Shown in pieces: positions 7,219 to 14,344 of a stretch of DNA of 17,029 nt. Every line of letters begins with the position of its first letter. Within the stretch, counting starts at the first letter, position 1. This stretch comes from Bog-159 sp035308525 (GTDB lineage Bacteria; Acidobacteriota; Terriglobia; Bryobacterales; Bryobacteraceae), in NCBI GenBank assembly GCA_035308525.1, contig DATGGM010000202.1, positions 1 through 17,029 on the forward strand, in the 5' to 3' direction. Under the pieces are notes generated by a model. It saw nothing but the letters and a program-made list of their open reading frames with translations, did not search any database and was not told the DNA's origin. Both the position numbers and the translations under genes were made by a program.

Positions 7219-8365
7219 GCGGAACGTGATCCGACTTGCCGGCGATGCATCCCCGGAGCTCTTCGAAGGGGCTCTCCGAGTGGCCGAGCGCCAACTGCGA
7301 AACCTGATCGAGCGGCACCCCGGCTTCTATCCTATGTATACCGCGGCGGGACGCTGGAAGCACTCGGGCGAGCCCTGGACGCATTGGTGCGACGGTTTTC
7401 TTCCCGGCATGCTGTGGATCGTCTACGCACGCCAGCCGGCGGGGAGCGCGGAATCCCGCTGGTGGCGCGAGCAGGCCATCCGCTATTCGCGGCCGTTGGA
7501 GCCGCGTAAGGCGGACCGCGGGGTGCATGACCTGGGCTTCCTGTTCATGTCCACCTACCACCGCTGGTACGGATTCACTCCCGATCCCAGCCTGAAGGCC
7601 GTACTGATAGAGGCCGGCCGCACCCTGGCCTTGCGCTTTCAGGAGAAGGGTGAATACCTGCGTTCGTTCGTCTCCCCGGATTCGACGTTTATCGACATCA
7701 TGATGAATGTGGGCATCATCTTTTATGCCGCACGGGAGACCGGCGACCAATCTTTGCTGAACATCGCCCTCCGGCATGGCCACACTACCCGCCGCGTACT
7801 GGTACGCGGGGATGGCTCGACCGCGCACGAAGGCTTGTTCGACCTGGAGAGCGGCGAATTCCTGCGGCAGAGCACCCAGCAGGGCGCGCGCGCAGATTCC
7901 TGCTGGTCGCGCGGGCTGGCCTGGTCGCTGTATGGTTTCGGCACTGCTTATGTGTATGTGCGCGATCCGCTATTCCTCGCCACCGCGGAGGCCTGCGCGG
8001 ATTTCTATATAAGCCACACGCCGCCCGATGGCGTACCGCCCTGGGACTACGATGCGCCGCCCGAGATCCGCATGTTGCAGGATACCTCCGCGGCCGCCAT
8101 CGCCGCCTCCGGCCTGTTTCAGTTAGGCGGCCTGGTGGCCGACCAGGCCAAAGGGCATTTCTATTGCGAAACCGCACGCCACATTCTCGCGACTCTTTGC
8201 CGCAACTGGCTGGCGGAAGGGGACCCACTCTGGGAAGGCATCCTCAAAGGCGGCGTCTATCACATCCACAAGAACCTGGGCGTGAACGAGTCGGTGATGT
8301 GGGGCGAGTACTTCTTCCTGGAAGCGCTGGATAAAGCTACTGGCTCTTCTGCGAGGTCTCGCTAA
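7217..8365 (+). CDS. GH88 unsaturated glucuronyl hydrolase
   Basis: A protein of about 382 residues of the alpha6/alpha6-barrel family that hydrates the 4,5-double bond of unsaturated uronic acids left by polysaccharide lyases, releasing the sugar. Family landmarks are seen in order: WTHWCDGFLPGMLW (54-67); HDLGF with D105; FIDIMMN with D160 (the two aspartates matching the catalytic pair of Bacillus UGL); WSRGLAWSLYGFG; and DTSAAAIAASG. No signal peptide is seen, so it is probably cytoplasmic. The frame extends up to 7124, but the promoter at 7191-7218 favours the ATG at 7217 or, better, the GTG at 7226. It ends in a 29-base tail-to-tail overlap with the sugar-binding lipoprotein gene. A GH105 assignment is less likely given the HDLGF and IDIMMN motifs. 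Confidence 0.9.
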   Translation: MRNVIRLAGDASPELFEGALRVAERQLRNLIERHPGFYPMYTAAGRWKHSGEPWTHWCDGFLPGMLWIVYARQPAGSAESRWWREQAIRYSRPLEPRKADRGVHDLGFLFMSTYHRWYGFTPDPSLKAVLIEAGRTLALRFQEKGEYLRSFVSPDSTFIDIMMNVGIIFYAARETGDQSLLNIALRHGHTTRRVLVRGDGSTAHEGLFDLESGEFLRQSTQQGARADSCWSRGLAWSLYGFGTAYVYVRDPLFLATAEACADFYISHTPPDGVPPWDYDAPPEIRMLQDTSAAAIAASGLFQLGGLVADQAKGHFYCETARHILATLCRNWLAEGDPLWEGILKGGVYHIHKNLGVNESVMWGEYFFLEALDKATGSSARSR

Positions 8366-9338
8366 CGAACGCATCCACGTTGCTTTTGTCCACCAGCATC
8401 TCGCCAGTGCCAATGAACGTTGCCACGGGTGATTGCGGGTCCAGCGTCCACGGTTTGTCGAGCGGGTTCGGCGGATAGTGGTGCAGGGTATCTAACGCCG
8501 GCACTCCTACGAAGCCCATGGTGAACGGCTTTTGCGCAATGGTGCCGGCGATCTGGCCTTTTCTGATCCAATCCAGCGTGCGCGGATCGGTGTCCATGGC
8601 CACGACCGCCTTGCCGGAGATCTTGTTGCGGTCCAGCACATCCGCGACTTCAGGACAGGCGATGGCCTCCAGGCAGATGAACCCGTCGATCTTGCCGATG
8701 GTCTTCTTATCCACCATTTCCTGGGTGTGATCGAACGCGATGCGCGCGTCACCCTTGATATCCACCGTGTCCACAATCTTGATACCCGGGTGGCCTTCCA
8801 GTCCGTCATGGTAGCCGTGCAACCGGTCTTTCAGGTTGGCCTGCTCGGGCATGGTGTAGATCACCACGGCGCCTTTGCCCTGTAACTGTTTCAGAGCCAG
8901 TTGCGCGCCCATAAGTCCGGCCTTGTAATTGTCCGTGCCCACGAAGGTGAGCCGCTTGCTGGCGGGCGCGTCGGAATCCACTGTGATCACCGGGATACCC
9001 TGGCTGATCGCCGCGTCGATATCCGGCTGCATCACGCTGGGATCCGCCGCCGAAACCATGATGCCCGCTGGCTTGATCTTCTCGGCCATGATCCGCTGGA
9101 AGGCTTCGTGTTCCGCTTTGGGATCGAAGGTGTCAGGCCCTACCATTTCCGCTTTCACGCCCATCTGCTGGGCCGCCCGCATCAGCCCGGCGTTGGCGCT
9201 CTGCCAGTATGGGATCTTGATATTCGTAGCCACCAGGTAATATTTTTCGGTTGTGGCGTGCGGGGAACTGCCGCACCCGGCCAGCCAAGTCAGTGCGCAG
9301 CAGCCGAACCCCATCGGGAACATTTTTCGCATTTGCAT
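8337..9338 (-). CDS. Sugar-binding lipoprotein of ABC transporter (RbsB-like)
   Basis: A 333-residue periplasmic binding protein of the type I, ribose/galactose class (Peripla_BP_4). The ATG at 9338 was chosen because a strong GGAGG (9345-9349) lies 6 bases upstream; an in-frame GTG at 9353 lies upstream of that site. The leader is a lipoprotein signal with lipobox LAGC and lipidated Cys22. Mature landmarks are IPYWQSANAGLMRAAQQMGVKAE, PAGIMVSAADPSVMQPDIDAAISQGIPVITVDSDAP and FVGTDNYKAGLMGAQLAL, all typical of sugar-binding members. It follows the GH36 gene by 27 bases on the same strand, suggesting capture of the released sugar. No permease or ATPase gene is present in the window. A signalling or chemotaxis role is an alternative. 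Confidence 0.9.
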   Translation of the reverse strand: MQMRKMFPMGFGCCALTWLAGCGSSPHATTEKYYLVATNIKIPYWQSANAGLMRAAQQMGVKAEMVGPDTFDPKAEHEAFQRIMAEKIKPAGIMVSAADPSVMQPDIDAAISQGIPVITVDSDAPASKRLTFVGTDNYKAGLMGAQLALKQLQGKGAVVIYTMPEQANLKDRLHGYHDGLEGHPGIKIVDTVDIKGDARIAFDHTQEMVDKKTIGKIDGFICLEAIACPEVADVLDRNKISGKAVVAMDTDPRTLDWIRKGQIAGTIAQKPFTMGFVGVPALDTLHHYPPNPLDKPWTLDPQSPVATFIGTGEMLVDKSNVDAFVSETSQKSQ

Positions 9339-9344
9339 GTCAGG

Positions 9345-9349
9345 CCTCC
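9345..9349 (-). promoter_or_regulatory. Strong ribosome binding site for the sugar-binding lipoprotein
   Basis: GGAGG on the minus strand, 6 bases before the ATG at 9338. It fixes this start over the GTG at 9353 and contrasts with many genes in the window that lack any such site. Confidence 0.75.
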
Positions 9350-9357
9350 GCACAGAC

Positions 9358-9363
9358 AGTATA
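9358..9363 (-). promoter_or_regulatory. Possible -10 element for the lipoprotein gene
   Basis: TATACT on the minus strand lies just after the GH36 stop codon and would start a transcript of the lipoprotein gene that keeps the GGAGG site. No good -35 is seen at the correct distance, so the gene may instead depend on the upstream GH36 promoter. Confidence 0.25.
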
Positions 9364-9365
9364 TG

Positions 9366-11549
9366 TCAAGGCAGGCGTTCCAGAATTAAGAGGGTGCTGT
9401 CGTAATCGCCGCCCATGCGGAGCTGGATGCCGTGGTTCATCAGATACGAGCCGCTGGCGGTCTCCAGCGCATCGGCCAGCTTCTGGTCGGTGGTCTTGAG
9501 GCGATACACGGCGCGTTCGTCCAGGCCGCGCAGATACACGACGGGCGCCGGGCGCAGATACTGCTGCGAGTGCAGAAATGCGAACAGCGCCGCTTGCCGG
9601 CCATCCTGGGATACATACTGATTGGCGGTAAAGTCTCCCGCGCGCGGCGAGTAGAGCCGGTACAGATTGCCCTGCTGCACGGTGCCGCGAATTTCCTTAT
9701 CGAGAGCCACCATGCGCGTCGCCAGTGCAAAATCCGCGTCCGTCCAGTGGTTCAAATTAGAACCAATGCCCAGCGATCCCTGCATGGCAACCAGGAAGCG
9801 GTATTTGAGGCTGGTGCTGCGGCCATTGAGGTTCGGGACATCCGTAACCCAGGCCATCATTATTTTGGGGGCGTAGGCGTAGGTGAAGCCTTCCTGGATA
9901 CGCAGCCGGTCGAAGGCCTCGGTATTGTCCGAGGTCCACACTTCGTCCACGCGCTGCAGAATGCCCAGGTCCACGCGGCCGCCGCCGCCCGAGCATGATT
10001 CGATTTCCAGTCCCGGATGCGCGGCGCGCAAACGGTCGATGATGTTGTACACGTTGATCACGTACTTCACCCAGATCTGCTTCTGCTCGGCGGCGGGCAC
10101 TTCTGGCCAACCAGGCTCGCCGAAGTGGCGATTCATGTCCCACTTCAAGAACTCGATGTGATTCCCCGAGACCAGCTTGTCGAGCACCTGGAAGATGTGG
10201 TCGCGGACGTCGTCGCGCGCCATGTTCAGAATGAGTTGATTGCGGGATTCCGAGCGCGGCCGGTCGTTGAAGTGCATGGCCCAGTCCGGATGCGCGCGGT
10301 ACAGGTCGCTATTGGGGTTCACCATCTCGGGCTCCACCCATAGGCCGAACTTCATCCCCAGGCCGTTGACATAGCTGATGAGGCCTTTCAGGCCATTGGG
10401 GAACTTCTGCGGATTCACAGACCAATCGCCCAGGCCGGCGTGATCGTCGTTGCGCTGGCCAAACCAGCCATCGTCCATCACGAACAGCTCCACGCCGATC
10501 TTGGCGGCTTTGTCGGCCAGCTCTTTCTGGCCGGATTCGTTCACGTTGAAGGTAGTGGCTTCCCAGGAATTGTAGAGCACCGGGCGGGTGTGCGGCGCCG
10601 CGCGGTCGGGCAGAATCTCTTCGCGCTCGAACGCGTGCATCATGCGCGCGCTCTCGCCGAATCCACGATCGGTGAAGCCGCCATAGAACGCCGGCATTTC
10701 CAGGCTTTCGCCGGGCTTAAGCAGATAGCCGAAATCGAAATCGTTAAATCCGCCGGTGATCCGGACCTGCTGCGCGGGGGTCTCCTCGACCACCAGCTTC
10801 CAGTTGCCGCTCCAGCCGATGGCCCCGAACCAGACCCGCCCGTGTTCTTCATCGGCCGCGGTTTGCCCGGGCCCTCCATCGAGCGCGAACCACGGGTTGG
10901 CCTGATGGCTGGTGTTGCCGCGCCGGCTTTCGAGCACCTTCTTTCCGGGCAGCACCGGCTCGCGCTGAAGCTGCGTTTCGCCGGCCCAGCGGCCGGTGAG
11001 ATAGCTGATCCGGTAACCCTCCCCCGCGGGTACATACCACGTCCCCGACTGCGCGCTCTCGACCACCACCGGCTGGCCGGTCTGATTGCGGATGACGGCG
11101 TGCTTCTCGATGATGCCGGAGCGGGGATAAACACGGTACAGCAGGTCGGCCGTAAGAGCGTAGCGGATGTCTTTGGTGTGAATCTCCAGCCGGTCGCCGC
11201 GGATCTCGTGCGACACGTAGTTGAGCACCAGGTCGCGCGTGCCGTCCGCCAGCGTGACTTTCAGGCACGGCTCGTTATATCGCAAGCCGCCCCAGGCGGG
11301 GTATTCTTCGTTGGACATGGTCTGCCGCGAGTCGAAGGACGCGAGCTCGGGCGCGGTGTGCGCGGGCGCGAGATCGTCGTCGCGCATCAGCTTCTTGCCC
11401 CAATAGACGTTCTGGAGGCTGTTCTCTTCGTTAACACCCAGGACGTAGGAGCTGCGGTCTGTCTCCAGCACCCACAGCTTTTTTGCGGGCAGAAAGCGAA
11501 CCTGCGCGAGCAACGGTATCGTCAGAAAGATGCCGATGAGAGGCTTCAT
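9366..11549 (-). CDS. Secreted alpha-galactosidase, GH36
   Basis: A 727-residue clan D glycoside hydrolase that removes terminal alpha-1,6-galactose from oligo- and polysaccharides such as raffinose or galactomannan, with retention. Signal peptide about 1-16 (LIGIFLTIPLLAQ), so it is exported. Residues about 20-300 form the N-terminal beta-supersandwich; the TIM barrel follows. Landmarks: VMDDGWFGQRNDD (357-369), GLWVEPEMVNP (402-412), FLKWDMNR with nucleophile D471, SCSGGGGRVDLG (518-529) and WTSDNTEAFDR with acid/base D541. Length matches family members of about 700-740 residues. The gene begins 42 bases after the HEWGT-protein gene and is followed by the sugar-binding lipoprotein. The GH88 gene nearby supports a polysaccharide-use locus. 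An inverted repeat sits just upstream of the start. Confidence 0.95.
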   Translation of the reverse strand: MKPLIGIFLTIPLLAQVRFLPAKKLWVLETDRSSYVLGVNEENSLQNVYWGKKLMRDDDLAPAHTAPELASFDSRQTMSNEEYPAWGGLRYNEPCLKVTLADGTRDLVLNYVSHEIRGDRLEIHTKDIRYALTADLLYRVYPRSGIIEKHAVIRNQTGQPVVVESAQSGTWYVPAGEGYRISYLTGRWAGETQLQREPVLPGKKVLESRRGNTSHQANPWFALDGGPGQTAADEEHGRVWFGAIGWSGNWKLVVEETPAQQVRITGGFNDFDFGYLLKPGESLEMPAFYGGFTDRGFGESARMMHAFEREEILPDRAAPHTRPVLYNSWEATTFNVNESGQKELADKAAKIGVELFVMDDGWFGQRNDDHAGLGDWSVNPQKFPNGLKGLISYVNGLGMKFGLWVEPEMVNPNSDLYRAHPDWAMHFNDRPRSESRNQLILNMARDDVRDHIFQVLDKLVSGNHIEFLKWDMNRHFGEPGWPEVPAAEQKQIWVKYVINVYNIIDRLRAAHPGLEIESCSGGGGRVDLGILQRVDEVWTSDNTEAFDRLRIQEGFTYAYAPKIMMAWVTDVPNLNGRSTSLKYRFLVAMQGSLGIGSNLNHWTDADFALATRMVALDKEIRGTVQQGNLYRLYSPRAGDFTANQYVSQDGRQAALFAFLHSQQYLRPAPVVYLRGLDERAVYRLKTTDQKLADALETASGSYLMNHGIQLRMGGDYDSTLLILERLP

Positions 11550-11555
11550 ACGTCA

Positions 11556-11573
11556 CCAACGTATCACCGTTGG
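11556..11573. promoter_or_regulatory. Inverted repeat upstream of alpha-galactosidase
   Basis: CCAACG (11556-11561) and CGTTGG (11568-11573) are perfect inverted arms around a 6-base centre, starting 7 bases upstream of the GH36 start. In the minus direction the segment also holds TACGTT and a GGTGA that could act as a weak ribosome binding site. It lies in a 42-base gap where an operator for sugar control would be expected. No T-tract follows, so a terminator is unlikely. Confidence 0.4.
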
Positions 11574-11591
11574 CGGCGCGGACCGTCTTAG

Positions 11592-12821
11592 TTATCTTCC
11601 CCGTTGATCAGTCGTCCCGAAGTTTTGTGAACGGCATGCCCCCTCAGCAAAGGAACTTTTGACGCTCAAGCGAAGCTGGTCTAATCGGCTCGCGCCGGCG
11701 GGATTTTCCGAGGAAATGCGTTCCAGGATTGGTTCCAGGAACCGGCCGTAACGGTCGATTACGGAACGGTCGTCTTTGGCTATGGCTTCTTCCACCGCCC
11801 GCTTCGTTTCGGATGTGATCAGTTCCATGCGTCCCACGAACACCCGAGCGGTCTGGGAAGGACTTGGATCGACCTGGAGCGGAAGCATGGAATCCAACGC
11901 ACGCGAGGGAACGATATAGATGAGGCGGGAGCCCTCCTCGAACCAGGAGTCCTGCCACGTCGCGACCATGGCTTGAGCTTCCTTACGGAACAGACCCTGC
12001 GACACCAGTGCATTCTCCAGGTCATGCCGCAGTTGAGGGACGCTGTCGTCGAGAGATGGCCGATTGAGCGTAATCGAGCCGGGAACCGCGCCTGCGTTGC
12101 GATACCCCAGGCGGCCACCGCGACTCTCGAGCAGAATCACCATCTGAACCGGATCGGGCCCGGAGTTGGCGACCACCACACTTCCGTCGGAAAAAATACG
12201 GGCGGAGACAGGAACGGCCACGCGCCCCACGCCCCGGTAAAACAGGAATTTCTCATGTTGAGAGCCGACCGAGACGGGAGCGGCGTCGGTAGCCCGGGCA
12301 GCATAGTAGCGGCTCGGACGTTCTTCAAACGGCAGAACGGGCGCCGTGTTCGGCTCGACCTTTATATCTTTCCATTCGATGCCGCCTGTCAGTCTGGACA
12401 TCGAAAGGTCGAGGTTACCCAGGTTGGCCCCCAGACGGTGATGGTCTATCTGGCACTCAGCCTGCGGATACCACTCGGTGATGAGCCCCTTTGGGAATGC
12501 CACCCGCACACGCGCATCCAGCGCCAGTGGGCTGTAGAAATAGATGACCGGAGTCTCCATGCGAACCGTTCCGGCCAACCCGACTTTGAGGCTGAGGCAG
12601 CGATATCCGCGGTCGTTAACGAAGCCGGGGAGGTCATCCTTGCCGCCCAGCACATCCCATTCGATGGCGGAGCCGTCGTCGCCCGCCACGGATGTGAACG
12701 TTCCCCACTCGTGTACGGTGAGGCCGGCGGGCTGATGCGCACTCAGATCCGCGGTATGCAGGATGGCCGCGGCCCCGGCTAGAACTGAAGCCAACATCGC
12801 TATGCGTACGTCGGATTTCAT
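11592..12821 (-). CDS. Secreted HEWGT-motif protein, unknown function
   Basis: A 409-residue protein with a signal peptide (about 1-28). The start is set by AAGGAG at 12829-12834 and by a 4-base ATGA overlap with the upstream gene's stop, which implies translational coupling. The mature N-terminus reads LTVHEWGTFTSVAGDDG, followed by WDVLGGKDDLPGFV. The rest is beta-rich with alternating hydrophobics, then a helical C-terminal part (about 300-390) with many Arg/Glu. I do not recognise an enzymatic motif. It is the last gene of the ECF sigma/anti-sigma operon and is probably one of its outputs, acting outside the cytoplasmic membrane. The final 25 residues (SSFAEGACRSQNFGTTDQRGR) look low in conservation and may be a run-on tail. 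Confidence 0.8.
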   Translation of the reverse strand: MKSDVRIAMLASVLAGAAAILHTADLSAHQPAGLTVHEWGTFTSVAGDDGSAIEWDVLGGKDDLPGFVNDRGYRCLSLKVGLAGTVRMETPVIYFYSPLALDARVRVAFPKGLITEWYPQAECQIDHHRLGANLGNLDLSMSRLTGGIEWKDIKVEPNTAPVLPFEERPSRYYAARATDAAPVSVGSQHEKFLFYRGVGRVAVPVSARIFSDGSVVVANSGPDPVQMVILLESRGGRLGYRNAGAVPGSITLNRPSLDDSVPQLRHDLENALVSQGLFRKEAQAMVATWQDSWFEEGSRLIYIVPSRALDSMLPLQVDPSPSQTARVFVGRMELITSETKRAVEEAIAKDDRSVIDRYGRFLEPILERISSENPAGASRLDQLRLSVKSSFAEGACRSQNFGTTDQRGR

Positions 12822-13267
12822 TTGTTCTCTCCTTGCGTGAGTGCTTTTAATGAGGTTTCGATCTCGCCGCCGGTGGCCGTCCGCGGGAAGAACTTCGCGG
12901 ACTCGCGGACAAAGCCTTTCGGGCCGATGGGGACGATCGCGCCCGCGCCCAGGTTGCCGCAGGCGCCCTTCAGATTCACAACCCATTGGCCTTCCGCCGG
13001 CCAGGTCTGGTAGATGCCGTAGACGCCGGGTTTGGATGCGGGCAGCACTTTGAGGGCGACGGACCGCCGCTCACCGTTGATGACTCCCTCCGCGGTAGCC
13101 GAGACCTGTAATTTCCCGGAGTCGGCGCAGCCCGCGGTGCGAAACACAAAGACGGCTGCCTTGAAGTGGAAGTCCTGGGATGCCACCGGGCCGCCAATGG
13201 TAAATGTAAGGCCTTCCGCCATGGCCGGCGCAGCGATTGCCAGGATTGCGATAGTCAGTCGCCACAT
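12818..13267 (-). CDS. Small secreted beta-rich protein, unknown function
   Basis: A 149-residue protein with a typical signal peptide (1-17, LTIAILAIAAPAMA). The start at 13267 is fixed by AAGGAG at 13274-13279, six bases upstream; the frame runs further up but without a signal sequence. The mature part has alternating beta strands and a pair of cysteines, C47 and C103, that could form a disulfide. The segment TWPAEGQWVVNLKGACG resembles an Ig-like or FixH-like beta-sandwich strand pair, but I cannot name the family. Its stop overlaps the start of the HEWGT protein (ATGA), so the two are very likely a functional pair. It lies 55 bases after the anti-sigma gene, behind a hairpin and an ECF-like promoter. 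Confidence 0.75.
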   Translation of the reverse strand: MWRLTIAILAIAAPAMAEGLTFTIGGPVASQDFHFKAAVFVFRTAGCADSGKLQVSATAEGVINGERRSVALKVLPASKPGVYGIYQTWPAEGQWVVNLKGACGNLGAGAIVPIGPKGFVRESAKFFPRTATGGEIETSLKALTQGENK

Positions 13268-13273
13268 CGAAAT

Positions 13274-13279
13274 CTCCTT
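13274..13279 (-). promoter_or_regulatory. Strong ribosome binding site for the small secreted protein
   Basis: AAGGAG on the minus strand, 6 bases before the ATG at 13267. It decides this start over the ATGs further upstream in the same open frame. Confidence 0.75.
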
Positions 13280-13289
13280 TTCGGAACCG

Positions 13290-13318
13290 TTAGACGCTGG
13301 GGCCGGGCATTTTCTTCC
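13290..13318 (-). promoter_or_regulatory. Candidate ECF-type promoter before the secreted pair
   Basis: On the minus strand, GGAAGAA (13318-13312) is followed after 15 bases by CGTCTAA (13296-13290). ECF sigma factors commonly use a GGAA-containing -35 and a CGTC or TCTAA -10 at this spacing. The implied transcript start near 13284 would keep the strong AAGGAG site and drive the two secreted-protein genes. The -35 match is partial (GGAA only), so this is a candidate. Confidence 0.35.
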
Positions 13319-13322
13319 CGGC
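13302..13322 (-). promoter_or_regulatory. Intercistronic hairpin after the anti-sigma gene
   Basis: GCCGGG and CCCGGC form a perfect 6-base stem around a 9-base A-rich loop, starting directly after the anti-sigma TGA. There is no U-tract, so it is not a classical terminator. It could slow or block transcription from upstream or protect a processed mRNA end. It overlaps the candidate ECF promoter's -35. Confidence 0.5.
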
Positions 13323-14342
13323 TCACCACGTCCAGGCCAATTCATCTTTCCAGCGCGTGAGAGTCCCTCTGTCCAACTTAAGCACTTCCTCCCGAGAGAC
13401 ACCCTCGGGGACCGCCGTCAGGGCGGCCATGCGTTCGTAAATACGCCCCCGATTGGGGAGATCCGCCCGCCAGAGAAGATGCCAGAGCGTCAGGGTGTCC
13501 CGCACGCGGGATTCAACAAGAATGGTATCCAGCGCAGCACTGTTCGTGGCGAAGCTCTCCAGCGCCATTTTTAGCGGCTCCGGTGCATCGTCGAAGCAGG
13601 GGACACCCGGGCCGCCCTGAGCGTACGTTCGACAGCTTGCTCCGGCCGGCACCAGCGATTCCAGACCCTTCCATTGAAATGACACCCACCCCCGGGTCAC
13701 CTGGAGAAGGCCTGCCCCCGCTTGGTCGGTTCGGAGTGTATACTCGCAACCAAGATCCACGGCGGTGCCGGAAGCAGTGTCCACAAAGAACAGCCTGGGC
13801 GGGGCGGAAATATTCGCATGGATCGCCCCTCGCGCCAACATCACTCGATGTTCGCCGGGCCGCTCCGTTACCACACGCAAGCGCGTGTTCGGCGCAAGCT
13901 CCACAGATCCTATTTGCCCGACTTTGATCGTGGCGCTGGAAGACGAATCGGTCTCGATCCACTCGCCGGCACCGATACGCGCGACGCCGTGCCTCTCGAT
14001 GACTTCCCAGCGCGTCTCCGGACGGCGTGAAAACAGCCAATACGCCGCACTTACGGCCACGATGGCCGCCAGGGCGGCAAATGCCGGCCGCCACAGCTGG
14101 AAGGGGTGGGGCCGGCTGAGCCAGCGTTCTGGAATCGATTCCGCAATCGACACCCAAATGGCGGCGGGGGCTTCGGCGGTGGGAAGATGCTCCAGACACA
14201 TCATTCCGAATCGGATCTGCTCGTGCTCTGCCCGGCAATGCTGGCACTGCGCCAAGTGCGATTCAACGCGCCGCGCTTCCAGGGTGTCGAGTTGGCCATC
14301 GACATGCGCCGCCAGTTGATCTGAAACGTGCCTGGTAAACAT
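13323..14342 (-). CDS. Membrane-bound anti-sigma factor, zinc-finger/FecR type
   Basis: A 339-residue single-pass protein. Residues 1-45 form a zf-HC2-type anti-sigma domain with H29-x3-C33-x2-C36 (HLAQCQHC), which would bind and hold the ECF sigma factor in the cytoplasm. One transmembrane helix spans about 84-104 (RPAFAALAAIVAVSAAYWLF). The periplasmic part, about 110-240, is a FecR-like beta domain (GEWIETDSSSSATIKV, VELAPNTRLRVV, VMLARGAIHANI). The C-terminal helical tail (TLTLWHLLWRADLPNRGRIYERMAAL) is a form I associate with acidobacterial FecR proteins. The start at 14342 lies 2 bases after the sigma factor stop, so the pair is coupled. The frame continues upstream, but the domain begins here. 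A periplasmic signal would release the sigma factor. Confidence 0.9.
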   Translation of the reverse strand: MFTRHVSDQLAAHVDGQLDTLEARRVESHLAQCQHCRAEHEQIRFGMMCLEHLPTAEAPAAIWVSIAESIPERWLSRPHPFQLWRPAFAALAAIVAVSAAYWLFSRRPETRWEVIERHGVARIGAGEWIETDSSSSATIKVGQIGSVELAPNTRLRVVTERPGEHRVMLARGAIHANISAPPRLFFVDTASGTAVDLGCEYTLRTDQAGAGLLQVTRGWVSFQWKGLESLVPAGASCRTYAQGGPGVPCFDDAPEPLKMALESFATNSAALDTILVESRVRDTLTLWHLLWRADLPNRGRIYERMAALTAVPEGVSREEVLKLDRGTLTRWKDELAWTW

Positions 14343-14344
14343 GG

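Noticed and set aside
7121..7828. 235-residue frame on - opposite GH88
   Set aside because: Translation has no domain, while the + strand shows the HDLGF and IDIMMN family motifs.
10440..11591. 383-residue open frame on + opposite alpha-galactosidase
   Set aside because: No motif or ribosome binding site; shadow of the GH36 gene.
12822..12986. Upstream extension of the HEWGT protein frame
   Set aside because: It lies inside the preceding secreted gene and would bury the signal peptide. AAGGAG and ATGA coupling fix the start at 12821.
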